This document shows, one piece after another, positions 1-8,785 of a DNA stretch of 25,480 bases. Position 1 is the first letter of the stretch. Every line of letters begins with the position of its first letter. The position numbers and the translations under genes are program-made. The notes beneath the pieces are model-generated. The model had not been told where the DNA came from and did not search any database. It saw only the letters and a program-made list of their open reading frames with translations. This stretch comes from an uncultured Saprospirales bacterium (GTDB taxonomy: Bacteria; Bacteroidota; Bacteroidia; Chitinophagales; Saprospiraceae): assembly GCA_937926355.1 (NCBI GenBank), contig CALAZP010000257.1:1-25480 (forward strand), written 5' to 3'.

Positions 1-2
1 AA

Positions 3-254
3 GATCAACAAGAAAATCAGGAGCAAAATAACCAACAAAATCAAGAGCAAGATCAAAACAATTCAAACCAGCAATCTTCTTCTAATCCTACAGAATCAGA
101 TAATGAAAACGGCGAAGGAGAGGAGGATGATAACCAATTAACCAAAGAAGAAGCAGAGCAATTATTAAAAATTGCTGCTGAAGAGGAGAAAAAAGTCCAG
201 GAAAATCAGAAAAAGGAGACAAAGGGCAAGGGTAAACCCAAAAAAGATTGGTAA
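3..254 (+). CDS. batC: C-terminal end of BatC-like protein (5' end outside window)
   Basis: The open frame enters from the left edge and stops at 252-254. It encodes about 83 residues. The first part is very rich in Gln, Asn, Glu and Asp. A charged segment with the pattern LTKEEAEQLL follows, then a basic tail ending GKPKKDW. Bacteroidota BatC proteins (TPR proteins of the Bat aerotolerance operon) usually end in this way: a Q-rich linker, a KEEAE..L..EEKKVQ helix and a KKDW terminus. The stop overlaps the batD start (TAATG), which fits the batA-B-C-D order and translational coupling. No TPR repeats can be seen because the N-terminal part is missing, so the name rests on the tail and the neighbour. 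Confidence 0.72.
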   Translation, partial: DQQENQEQNNQQNQEQDQNNSNQQSSSNPTESDNENGEGEEDDNQLTKEEAEQLLKIAAEEEKKVQENQKKETKGKGKPKKDW

Positions 255-2023
255 TGAAGTGTAAATTTAAGTATTTGGGGATTATTTTATTTGCAATAAT
301 TCCAATTACGGTTTTCAGTCAGGTATCCTTCGAGGCGATCACCGATGCCAGAGAAATTTTTGAAGGCAATTATATTGAAGTTAAGTTTACCTTAAAAAAT
401 GCAAATGGGAAAAATTTTCAACTACCCCCATTAGGAGATTTCGAAATTCTTTCAGGACCGTCAACATCCGTAAGTACCACAATTATTAATGGAAGAAGGT
501 CCCAAGAACGATCCTATACCTATCTATTCTCTCCCAAAAAAATTGGAACCCTAGTAATTGGAAGTGCTACCATAGAAGTAGATAACGAAATATTAAAAAC
601 TAAACCCATTTCAGTTAAGGTTTTAAAATCTACTGAGCAAGCCCAAGATGAGCAAGATGCGGAATACTTTGTAAAGGCTGAAATTGAGCAGAAGGAAGCA
701 TTCGTTGGACAACAAATTAAACTTAAGTATAAGTTATACACGAGAATTAATATCGATAATATAAATGTTCTAAGAGAATCGGAGTACCCTGGTTTCTATG
801 TCTCAGAATTATTAAAATTTGATAACCAAGTAAAACGGGAGATCATTAACGGCAAACAGTACTATACCAAAGTGCTTAAACAAGTAGCGCTTTTTCCACA
901 ACAAGCTGGTCAATTAGAAATAGAACCGATGCAATTGCAATTGGGGTTAGCTGATGAAAGAGGAAGGTCACCTTTTGGTAGTTTTTTTTACAGCCAGCCT
1001 CTAAAGAGAATAAGCACCGTAACTAATAAGATTACTCTTACTGCTAAAAGTTTACCAAAGACCATTCCTGAGGATTTTATCGGAGCAGTGGGTAATTATA
1101 AATTTAAAGCAACGGTTAATAAAGCAGATCTTTCTACTGATGAATTGATTGTTTTAAAAATAACCATTGATGGTACAGGGGATATCAAGAGAGTTACAAC
1201 ACCTGAATTTGAATTTCCTTCCGAATTTGAAGTATACCCACCTAAAATAACGGAAGATAATTCAATGGAAATCAATGGAAATATTTATGGCAAAAAGGTC
1301 ATTGAATATTTATTTCTCCCTAAGCATCCAGGCACTTTTGAAGTTAGTCCTTCTGTGAGTTACTTTGACCCTGTTCAGAGGATATACGTGCAAAAAAACG
1401 ACGGACCTATTGTTTTTGAAATTAAACCTGGATTCAATTATCAAAAGAGCTTGGCTGAGATTAATATTCCAGATGAATCATCTAAGAAGGAAAACAAACT
1501 GGAACTAAAGCCCATTAAAACGAATATTAAGTCAGGTCGAAAGGGTATCCTAGTTTGGGGGTCGCCTATTTTTTATATGGTTGGTTTTTCTCCTTTTTTA
1601 GCACTCCTAATATTGGTGATTTATAAATTTTCTACTGGGAATGCTAAAAAAGAGGGGGTTTTGATTGCTCGCCAACGAAAAGCAAGGCAAATAGCTGAAA
1701 AGCGATTAAGCGAAGCGTTAGTCCATTTAAATAATGGGGAGGGGCATCTTTTTTACAGATTCATTAGCGATACTATGTTGGGCTATTTGGCAGATAAATT
1801 AGGGATGTCAAAGACAAATCTTAATCGAGAGCAGATTGGTGGTAAATTACTGGAAATGGGGTTAACCAATGAACAAGTCGATATTTTTATAGGCATCTTA
1901 AATACTTCAGAGCGCGCATTATATGCCGGCCAGAATCAAAGTGAAGCAATGAAATCAGTTTATGAAAATACAGCTGATATCATTGCCCAAATTGAAATGT
2001 TAGCTAGAGATTATCTAGCATAA
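254..2023 (+). CDS. batD: BatD family protein (Bat aerotolerance operon)
   Basis: A 589-residue protein with an N-terminal signal peptide (about residues 1-23, ending near VFSQ), a long beta-rich periplasmic region and one membrane segment around residues 435-460 (FYMVGFSPFLALLILVIY). An alpha-helical cytoplasmic tail of about 130 residues follows. This is the layout of BatD (oxygen-tolerance family), a partner of the von Willebrand A proteins BatA and BatB. Its biochemical role is not well established; it is linked to aerotolerance and envelope stress. I chose the ATG at 254, which overlaps the upstream stop, over the in-frame TTG at 248. No batE-like gene follows, because rny converges here and overlaps the last 13 bases. 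Confidence 0.9.
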   Translation: MKCKFKYLGIILFAIIPITVFSQVSFEAITDAREIFEGNYIEVKFTLKNANGKNFQLPPLGDFEILSGPSTSVSTTIINGRRSQERSYTYLFSPKKIGTLVIGSATIEVDNEILKTKPISVKVLKSTEQAQDEQDAEYFVKAEIEQKEAFVGQQIKLKYKLYTRINIDNINVLRESEYPGFYVSELLKFDNQVKREIINGKQYYTKVLKQVALFPQQAGQLEIEPMQLQLGLADERGRSPFGSFFYSQPLKRISTVTNKITLTAKSLPKTIPEDFIGAVGNYKFKATVNKADLSTDELIVLKITIDGTGDIKRVTTPEFEFPSEFEVYPPKITEDNSMEINGNIYGKKVIEYLFLPKHPGTFEVSPSVSYFDPVQRIYVQKNDGPIVFEIKPGFNYQKSLAEINIPDESSKKENKLELKPIKTNIKSGRKGILVWGSPIFYMVGFSPFLALLILVIYKFSTGNAKKEGVLIARQRKARQIAEKRLSEALVHLNNGEGHLFYRFISDTMLGYLADKLGMSKTNLNREQIGGKLLEMGLTNEQVDIFIGILNTSERALYAGQNQSEAMKSVYENTADIIAQIEMLARDYLA

Positions 2024-3675
2024 GTAGTGGCCCGTTTTTCCCTAATAACAGTTACTTTAATTTGGCCGGGATATTGCATTTCATCCTGTATTTTCTGAGA
2101 TATCATAAAAGATAAATCATCAGCGCGCTGGTCTGAAACTTTCTCTGATTCTACAATGACACGTAGTTCTCTTCCAGCTTGCATAGCATAAGCCTTTTGA
2201 ACTCCATCGTGTCCCATTGCCAAATCTTCTAACTCATGAATTCTTTTCAAATAGGATTCTAATATTTCTCTTCTAGCACCTGGACGGGCACCTGAAATGG
2301 CATCACAAGCTTGTATGATTGGAGACAAAATATTATTCATTTCTACTTCATCGTGGTGAGCTCCTACTGCATTACATACAACAGGGTGTTCTTTGTACTT
2401 TTCGCAGAGTTTCATGCCCATCAAAGCGTGTGATAGTTCTGATTCCTCTTCGGCTACCTTTCCAATATCGTGCAGTAATCCTGCTCTTTTTGCTAGTTTG
2501 ATTTGTTTGGGGGACATCCCCAATTCTGCACTCATGATGGCACACAAATTAGCTGTTTCAATAGAGTGTTTTAAAAGGTTTTGACCATAGGAAGAACGGA
2601 ACCTCATCCTTCCTACCATCTTAACTAAATAAGGGTCTAAACCATGGAGATCTAGATCGATAACGGTCCTTTCCCCAATCTCCATAATTTGCTCATCTAG
2701 TTGTTTACGGACTTTAGCGACTACTTCCTCAATTCTAGCTGGATGAATTCTGCCGTCGGCAACTAGTTTTTTGAGAGCTAACCTACAAACCTCTCTTCTT
2801 ATTGGATCAAAACTTGAAATTACTATTGCTTCTGGCGTATCGTCAACTACAATTTCTGCCCCCGTAGCAGCTTCCAAGGCTCTTATATTTCTTCCTTCTC
2901 TTCCAATAATTTGACCTTTTAAATCATCTGAGTCCAAATTAAAAACAGAAACCGTATTTTCTATTGTATATTCAGCACACATTCTTTGGATGCTCTGAAT
3001 GACAATTTTCTTTGCTTCTTTGCTAGCGGTGGCCTTAGCTTGTTCAACGGAATTTTTAACAATTGCCATCGCATCTGTTTCTGCTTTAGCTTGAACAGCT
3101 TCCAAGAGTTGTTCTTTTGCTTCAGCCTCTGAAAGTTTTGAAATATTCTCTAATTCTTTAATTCTTTTCTCATTAGCTGAATCTAATTCCTCTTTTCTTT
3201 TTGCCAATATCTTGAGTTGCTTTTCCAGATTTTCCCGAATGGCATTGGCTTCAGCCTCTCTAGATTCTAATTCATTCTGTTGTTCTTGCTGCTTTTCTAC
3301 CTTGATTTGGAGCTCTCGTTCAATAGTTTTGACCTCCATTTCTCTTTCTTTGAGTTCTAATTTGTGAGCCGATTTTTCCGTCTCAAATTCAGATCTCATT
3401 TTATTAAATCTTTCTTTAGCTTCTTGAATTTTATTTTGCTTGATTCTCTCATTATTGTCTTCGGCTTTAGAGACGATTTTTTCTGCTTTGGTCTCCGCTT
3501 CATCGACAATTCGTTTGGCTGTTAAACGTGCTTCTTTTATTTGAAGATCAGCTTTTGCATTCATTTCTTGAATGTTTTTACTGACTTTTCTTCCAACGAT
3601 TAATCTGGAGATTACTAATCCGATTAGGGCCCCTGCGGCCAAACCTATAACACTAAATATTCCAATATCTTGCAT
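2011..3675 (-). CDS. rny: Ribonuclease Y
   Basis: A 554-residue endoribonuclease that starts bulk mRNA decay at the membrane. It has an N-terminal membrane helix (residues about 4-25), a long charged coiled coil to about residue 200, a KH RNA-binding domain (GREGRNIRALEAATGAEIVV) and an HD hydrolase domain with the metal-binding H..HD motif (LLKHSIE...AGLLHDIGK). Length and domain order match the family. The ATG at 3675 is preferred over a TTG nine codons upstream, because the protein then begins directly before the membrane helix, as is usual. It converges on batD with a 13-base overlap. A structured gene-free stretch lies immediately upstream. Confidence 0.96.
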   Translation of the reverse strand: MQDIGIFSVIGLAAGALIGLVISRLIVGRKVSKNIQEMNAKADLQIKEARLTAKRIVDEAETKAEKIVSKAEDNNERIKQNKIQEAKERFNKMRSEFETEKSAHKLELKEREMEVKTIERELQIKVEKQQEQQNELESREAEANAIRENLEKQLKILAKRKEELDSANEKRIKELENISKLSEAEAKEQLLEAVQAKAETDAMAIVKNSVEQAKATASKEAKKIVIQSIQRMCAEYTIENTVSVFNLDSDDLKGQIIGREGRNIRALEAATGAEIVVDDTPEAIVISSFDPIRREVCRLALKKLVADGRIHPARIEEVVAKVRKQLDEQIMEIGERTVIDLDLHGLDPYLVKMVGRMRFRSSYGQNLLKHSIETANLCAIMSAELGMSPKQIKLAKRAGLLHDIGKVAEEESELSHALMGMKLCEKYKEHPVVCNAVGAHHDEVEMNNILSPIIQACDAISGARPGARREILESYLKRIHELEDLAMGHDGVQKAYAMQAGRELRVIVESEKVSDQRADDLSFMISQKIQDEMQYPGQIKVTVIREKRATTYAR

Positions 3676-3704
3676 GTTTGATGATTTAATTTGTTTATAC
3701 AAAT

Positions 3705-3899
3705 TAAAAAGACCAGTCTTGACAAATAACGAGAACGTTTCAAATAGAGGGAATACTTGGTATAGTCATCAAATCGGTAATAGTTTTGAATCTATTTATA
3801 TATCTTCTGATGGTAAAAATTTTAATAGTTAAGTATTTTAGCCATCAAATTTTTCTTATTGAAACGTAGCTTTATTTTCTAAGAGCTAGACCTTTTTTA
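3705..3899 (-). ncRNA. Candidate structured RNA, possibly 6S-like, between pheT and rny
   Basis: The gap between pheT and rny has no credible gene on either strand, but its minus strand can fold into a closed structure. A closing stem pairs AAAAAGGTCT (3888-3897) with AGAC and CTTTTT (3706-3719, with a TGGT bulge). A nine-pair stem joins ACGTTTCAA (3859-3867) to TTGAAACGT (3735-3743). A side hairpin TAGCT/AGCTA lies at 3867-3888 and an apical hairpin TGATGG/CCATCA at 3808-3847. The 3' end runs into a T-rich stretch. From memory, Bacteroidota genomes often carry 6S RNA (ssrS) just upstream of rny, and the ~195-nt size fits. It could instead be a long rny leader. Pairing was found by eye and no covariance model was run. 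Confidence 0.48.
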
Positions 3900-3912
3900 A
3901 ATTTTTGTTTTG

Positions 3913-6354
3913 TTAACGCCTAATTGAGGCATTTAATTGTCGTTCAAATTCATTAATTAATTTATTCATTAGTCGATCAATTTCTTGGTCTTTAAGGGTT
4001 TTTTCATGGTCTTCAAAAGTAAAACTTACTGCATAAGACTTTTTGCCCTTTCCAAGTTGATCACTGTTTTTATAAACATCAAAAAGGTTAACAGAGTTGA
4101 GTATCTTTTTACCCACCTTATTGGCTATCAACTCAATATCAATAAAATTAATGGAATTATCAACCACAAGGGCCAAATCTCTTCTCACGGATGGAAATTT
4201 ACTTACAGCTTGGTAGGTTACATTTTTTTTAGGCTTTATTTGCAATAGGCTATCCCATTCCAAGCTTGAAAACAAAACAGGTTGTTTAATCCCAAATATT
4301 TTTAGAATACTTTCTTTTACTTGGCCAATATAACCTAATGATTGACCTTTTTTAAAAGTCAAACTAAAGTCAAATGCAGGATGGTTGGTCTCTTCATATC
4401 TAAGTGATCGAATGCCGGATTTCTCAAAAATATTTTCCACTATTGCTTTTAGGAAGTGATATCGAGAAGGAGACCATTTTTTGGATACTTGCCATGATTC
4501 TTGCCAAATATCACCTGTAAGTCCTATTGCAAGTCGCCTAGATTCTTCCAAATTTTCTGAAGATTTAAAATAGATACTACCAAATTCAAAAAATTGTAAG
4601 TTGGATTGTTGTCTATTAAGATTATGGCTGATACTGCTCAGCATACTAAAAAGCATCTCAGGGCGCATAATATCCAAATGAACATTGGAAGTATTCTGAA
4701 TATAGACCAAATCTTTTTCTGAAAACCAATTTTGAAATTCTAGATATTTTTTTGATTCGCTAAGAGACAAAGACATGGTTTCTGTAAATCCCATTCCTGT
4801 TAAAAGATTAGCGATAGATTCTTTAAAATCGGGTGGATTGCCTAAGGTTTCGCCAGGATTAAATGACATGCTAGAAGGAACAGGGATATTATTAAAACCA
4901 TAGATTCTTAAAATCTCTTCAATAACATCAGCTTCTCTTCTAACATCGTTTTTATTGGTTGGAATAGATACCTTAAAGTTTGGTCCTTCTTGAGAAGTAA
5001 TGTTAATTTCAAGAGAAGTTAAAATAGATTTTACCTGTTCAAAAGTCAATTCGACCCCAATTAATTGGTTGATTTTATTGAGATTGAGTTTTATTTCATT
5101 TTTATTAATGGGGTTGGGGTAATGGTCTATTAAAGGCGAAGCTATTTTACCTCCACACCATTTTATGATAAGCTGTGTGGCCCTTTGGAGTGCATTAATG
5201 GTAATATTGGGGTCGCTTCCTTTTTCAAATATTTTAGCTGCGTCAGTTCTTAGGTTATGATGCATGCTTGTCCTTCTGATGGTGGTTGAATCAAAATGGG
5301 CAGATTCTAAAAATATAGCTGTAGTTTCATCTTTCACACCCGACTCCAGACCTCCAAAGACTCCTCCAATACACATGGGTTGGTTTTGGCCATTGCAGAT
5401 CATTAAATCTTGATCAGAGAGGGTTCTTTCTATGCCATCTAGGGTAAAAAATTTAGATTCTTTCGGCAAATTTTGAACTATGATTTTATTGTTTTCTATA
5501 GCTGAAAGGTCAAAAGCATGTAACGGTTGACCCATTTCGTGCAATACAAAATTGGTAATATCAACTACATTATTAATGGGCCTAACTCCAATTGCCCCCA
5601 ATCTCTTTGTTAGCCATTCAGGGGATTTCTCAACGGTAATCCCTTCGATAACGATTCCGGAATACCTGAGACAAGCATCTTCATTTTCAACGGATATCTC
5701 TAGATTATATTTATTTGAGGTTACCGGTATAGCCTCTAATGGAGGTTTGTTTAATTTTCCGTTAAAGCTATGGTTGATTTTTAATGCTGCGGATAAATCG
5801 AGGGCCACCCCTAAATGATTGGTTGCGTCTGAACGATTTGGGGTTAATCCAATTTCGTAAACATAATCTGGTTCAAGTCCAAGATGTTCGGCAACAGGTT
5901 GGCCTATTTGGGCTGAATCTTCTAAAATAAGAATTCCTTCGTGGCTTTTGCCCAATCCTATTTCGTCTTCTGCGCAAATCATCCCCTCAGAAGTCTCTCC
6001 CCTTATCTTTCCTTTCTTAATGGTCCATGGCTCGCCTTCTACAGGGTGAATAGTTGCTCCAACAGGGGCAACTATTACTTTTTGACCTGCTGCTACATTG
6101 GGTGCGCCACATACAATACTTAATGTATTTTCTTGTCCAATATCTACGGTTGTAATGGATAACCTATCAGCGTTGGGATGCCTTTCACAGGTAATCACTT
6201 TTCCTACCACTAGACCTTTTAAACCGCCTGCAATGGGATATATTTCTTCAATATGTTCTACTTCTAAGCCAGTATCAGTTAAAATTTTCCCAATTTCCAC
6301 TGCATCCATCTCGATAGGAAGGTAGTCTTTTAACCAATTTAGTGAAATTTTCAT
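3913..6354 (-). CDS. pheT: Phenylalanine--tRNA ligase beta subunit
   Basis: An 813-residue subunit of the (alpha-beta)2 enzyme that charges tRNA-Phe. Visible parts in order are the N-terminal start typical of PheT (MKISLNWLKDYLP), the EMAP/tRNA-binding domain (HPNADRLSI near residue 60), the B3/4 editing region with HNLRTDAAKIFEKG, the B5 domain, the catalytic-like core (MRPEMLFSML...LQFFEFGSIY) and the C-terminal ferredoxin-fold anticodon-binding domain (KFPSVRRDLALVVD). Length is usual for the family. I chose the ATG at 6354. A TTG at 6372 is in frame, but it lies inside a TATATTTG promoter element, so it cannot be on the transcript. pheS is not in the window. Confidence 0.97.
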   Translation of the reverse strand: MKISLNWLKDYLPIEMDAVEIGKILTDTGLEVEHIEEIYPIAGGLKGLVVGKVITCERHPNADRLSITTVDIGQENTLSIVCGAPNVAAGQKVIVAPVGATIHPVEGEPWTIKKGKIRGETSEGMICAEDEIGLGKSHEGILILEDSAQIGQPVAEHLGLEPDYVYEIGLTPNRSDATNHLGVALDLSAALKINHSFNGKLNKPPLEAIPVTSNKYNLEISVENEDACLRYSGIVIEGITVEKSPEWLTKRLGAIGVRPINNVVDITNFVLHEMGQPLHAFDLSAIENNKIIVQNLPKESKFFTLDGIERTLSDQDLMICNGQNQPMCIGGVFGGLESGVKDETTAIFLESAHFDSTTIRRTSMHHNLRTDAAKIFEKGSDPNITINALQRATQLIIKWCGGKIASPLIDHYPNPINKNEIKLNLNKINQLIGVELTFEQVKSILTSLEINITSQEGPNFKVSIPTNKNDVRREADVIEEILRIYGFNNIPVPSSMSFNPGETLGNPPDFKESIANLLTGMGFTETMSLSLSESKKYLEFQNWFSEKDLVYIQNTSNVHLDIMRPEMLFSMLSSISHNLNRQQSNLQFFEFGSIYFKSSENLEESRRLAIGLTGDIWQESWQVSKKWSPSRYHFLKAIVENIFEKSGIRSLRYEETNHPAFDFSLTFKKGQSLGYIGQVKESILKIFGIKQPVLFSSLEWDSLLQIKPKKNVTYQAVSKFPSVRRDLALVVDNSINFIDIELIANKVGKKILNSVNLFDVYKNSDQLGKGKKSYAVSFTFEDHEKTLKDQEIDRLMNKLINEFERQLNASIRR

Positions 6355-6369
6355 GAACGGTTTTGGATG

Positions 6370-6377
6370 CAAATATA
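6370..6377 (-). promoter_or_regulatory. Bacteroidota-type -7 element for pheT
   Basis: The minus strand reads TATATTTG, an exact match to the TAnnTTTG -7 consensus of the Bacteroidota primary sigma factor. It predicts transcription starting about 10 bases before the pheT ATG at 6354, a very short leader. No clear TTG-type -33 element is present at the expected distance. Confidence 0.5.
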
Positions 6378-6432
6378 GTTATATGAACCATTTTGATTAG
6401 TTTTGACTTTATAATTTTAAATTCTTTCGATA

Positions 6433-6930
6433 ATGAAAATTTCCATTTTATCCGGACTTGTTTTCATTCTTATGGCTAGTTTACCGCCATGTGCCCAAAG
6501 TCAAATTCCCAGTGGAATGGTTCAAGATTTAGAGGGTAATGTCGTTGCACTAGCTGATATTTTTCAAAAGGACAAAATTACTATTCTCAGCTTTTGGGCT
6601 ACATGGTGCGCCCCTTGTAAAAAAGAACTAGACGCTTATACTGAGTTGTATGATCAATGGACAGAGAAATACCCCTTGGAGATTATTGCTATTTCAATAG
6701 ATAATTCAAGAGCTTATCCTCAGATTGCTCCTATGGCAAAAACGAAGAATTGGCCTTTTACCATTTATTGGGATCACGAAGGGAAAATGCAGGAGTCTTT
6801 TGGATTTTTTGCTATTCCTCAAACTTATCTTATTAATCAATCTGGAGAAATTGTAGCTGAGCACGCTGGTTTCACTTCTAATGTTGTTGGGCTTTTGGAA
6901 TATGAGATTAAGCAAATTTTAGGTCAATAA
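6433..6930 (+). CDS. Secreted TlpA-like thioredoxin-fold protein
   Basis: A 165-residue thiol-disulfide oxidoreductase of the TlpA/ResA type. A signal peptide covers about residues 1-23 and the cleavage region is CAQSQ. The mature protein has the thioredoxin fold with the motif FWATWCAPC (Cys59 and Cys62) and the cis-proline loop AIPQTYL near residue 132. Redox-active CxxC proteins of this kind reduce or isomerise disulfides in the periplasm, for example in cytochrome c maturation; the target cannot be told here. It is divergent from pheT and ends four bases before the convergent ABC-F gene. The C20 in LPPC is not a proper lipobox, so a soluble or loosely anchored protein is more likely than a lipoprotein. 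Confidence 0.9.
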   Translation: MKISILSGLVFILMASLPPCAQSQIPSGMVQDLEGNVVALADIFQKDKITILSFWATWCAPCKKELDAYTELYDQWTEKYPLEIIAISIDNSRAYPQIAPMAKTKNWPFTIYWDHEGKMQESFGFFAIPQTYLINQSGEIVAEHAGFTSNVVGLLEYEIKQILGQ

Positions 6931-6934
6931 TTGT

Positions 6935-8779
6935 TTATCCCACTAATTCGAGCCATTTCATTTCCTTTTCTTCGAGTTCCTGGTTGATTTGTGCAAGTTT
7001 CTCGGAGAGTCGATTAATTTCGGATGGATCATTTATTCCAGTTTCAAACTCTTTTAAAATTGATGATTTTTCTTCTTCTAAGTTAGAAATTTGTTTTTCG
7101 AGTCTTTTGATTTCTTTGTGATCTTGAGATGGTGGAGAAGGTAAACTTTTTTCTTTCTTGAGATTATTGTCTTTCTCTTTTGTCTGTTCAATTGCTTTTT
7201 TGTGTTCCCTATATTCAGAATAATTGCCATTATAATCCTCAATGGTCCCCGTTCCATCCAACACAAAAAGGTGATCTACTAGCTTATCCATAAAATATCG
7301 GTCATGGGAGACTATAACGATACAGCCAGGAAATTCCTGTAAGAATTCCTCTAACACATTTAGGGTCAAAATATCCAAATCATTAGTGGGTTCATCAAGG
7401 ATTAAAAAATTTGGATTATTCATTAAGATGGTTAGTAGAAAAAGTCTTCTTTTTTCACCTCCGCTTAATTGAGATACATATACCTGTTGTTGTTTTCTAG
7501 AAAATAAGAAACGTTCAAGTAATTGAGCTGCAGTTAATTTATTGCCTTTTTCCAATGGAATATATTCTGCAATATCTTGAATTACATCTATAACCCTTTT
7601 ATCCTGATGGAGAAGTATCCCATCTTGTCTGTAGTAACCGATAACGGTATTATCCCCTTTAGTAATTTTACCAGTATCAGAGGATAATTCTTCAGTTATT
7701 AGCTGAAGGAAGGTAGATTTACCTGCTCCATTAGGCCCGATAATCCCCACTCTTTCTCCTTTAGAAAATTTATAGCTGAAGGGTTTCAAAATGATGTGTT
7801 CATCAAATTTTTTGGAAACCTGATGGAGCTCAATAATTTTTTTTCCAATTCTTTGCCCTTTCCATTGTAACTGTATGGAATCATCCTTGCTAGAACCACT
7901 AATCTTATCTTTCACTGCTTCAAAGGCCTGAATTCTTGATTTATCTTTAGTTCCTCTAGCTTTAGGCATTCTTCTTACCCACTCCAATTCTTTCTTGTAA
8001 AGTTTTCTATTTTTTTCTAGTGTAATTGCTTCATTTTCTTTTCGAAGGGCCTTTTTTTCTAAATATTGTCCGTAATTGCCAGAATACCTATAGAGGTATC
8101 CCTCATCTAATTCAATAATTTGATTGCAGACCCGCTCCAAGAAATAACGGTCGTGGGTCACCATAAATAGAGTGAGGTTAGGTTGAGAGAGATATTGTTC
8201 AAGCCACTCTACCATATCTAAATCCAAATGATTAGTGGGTTCATCTAAAATCATAAAAGCTGGTTCCTCAATTAGGAGTTTGGCAAGTGCTAATCTTTTA
8301 AGTTGCCCTCCCGATAATTGCACCACTGGTTTATCTAATGGAAACAATTTTAGTTTGGATAAGACTTCCATGATTTTACTCTCTAATTCCCAAGCCTTAT
8401 GATCGTCCATGGCGAGCATAATTTTTTGAAATTCAGCATCTGATTGAGGCGGAATCAGTAAGGCACTTTCATAATTTCTAATGGCTGTAATTACAGGATT
8501 GGAAGAATCTAATACTGCCTCCAATATTGAATGTTGGGTGTCAAAATGTGGTTCCTGTGGCAAAAATCCAAGAGAAACTTCCTTGTGCAAGAAAACTTTG
8601 CTGTTTTCGCCCTCTGGCCCTTCTTCTCCAGTAATTATCCGCATTAATGTGGACTTTCCAGATCCATTCTTTGCGACAAGAGCAATTTTTTGTCCTTTAG
8701 CAATTTGAAGGTTCAAATCACTAAAGAGCAATTTTTCTCCGTATGATTTATTGACGTGGTCTAGTGAAAGGTAAATCAC
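6935..8779 (-). CDS. uup: ABC-F family ATPase, Uup type
   Basis: A 614-residue protein with two ABC ATPase domains and no membrane segments. Domain 1 has GSGKSTL (Walker A), the signature LSGGQLKRLALAKL and FMILDEPTNHLD (Walker B). Domain 2 has GPNGAGKST, LSGGEKRRLFLL and FLILDEPTNDLD. The P-site linker between them is charged. A C-terminal coiled coil (about residues 545-614, rich in Glu and Lys) is the mark of Uup rather than EttA. Members act on ribosomes or in genome stability (Uup limits transposon excision in E. coli). It starts with GTG at 8779, six bases after the stop of the S41 protease gene, so the two are probably co-transcribed. Confidence 0.9.
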   Translation of the reverse strand: MIYLSLDHVNKSYGEKLLFSDLNLQIAKGQKIALVAKNGSGKSTLMRIITGEEGPEGENSKVFLHKEVSLGFLPQEPHFDTQHSILEAVLDSSNPVITAIRNYESALLIPPQSDAEFQKIMLAMDDHKAWELESKIMEVLSKLKLFPLDKPVVQLSGGQLKRLALAKLLIEEPAFMILDEPTNHLDLDMVEWLEQYLSQPNLTLFMVTHDRYFLERVCNQIIELDEGYLYRYSGNYGQYLEKKALRKENEAITLEKNRKLYKKELEWVRRMPKARGTKDKSRIQAFEAVKDKISGSSKDDSIQLQWKGQRIGKKIIELHQVSKKFDEHIILKPFSYKFSKGERVGIIGPNGAGKSTFLQLITEELSSDTGKITKGDNTVIGYYRQDGILLHQDKRVIDVIQDIAEYIPLEKGNKLTAAQLLERFLFSRKQQQVYVSQLSGGEKRRLFLLTILMNNPNFLILDEPTNDLDILTLNVLEEFLQEFPGCIVIVSHDRYFMDKLVDHLFVLDGTGTIEDYNGNYSEYREHKKAIEQTKEKDNNLKKEKSLPSPPSQDHKEIKRLEKQISNLEEEKSSILKEFETGINDPSEINRLSEKLAQINQELEEKEMKWLELVG

Positions 8780-8785
8780 TATGCT

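Noticed and set aside
3..130. Repetitive CAA/GAA-rich DNA at the left edge as a possible tandem repeat
   Set aside because: It encodes the Q/N/E-rich linker usual in BatC-like proteins, and the units are not regular.
3572..3832. 86-codon open frame on the + strand across the rny start and the structured gap
   Set aside because: Its first third is antisense to the rny membrane helix, the rest covers the palindromic arms of the RNA candidate, and no protein family is recognisable.
6355..6372. Upstream TTG start for pheT giving six more residues
   Set aside because: The codon lies within the TATATTTG promoter element, and homologues begin at MKIS.
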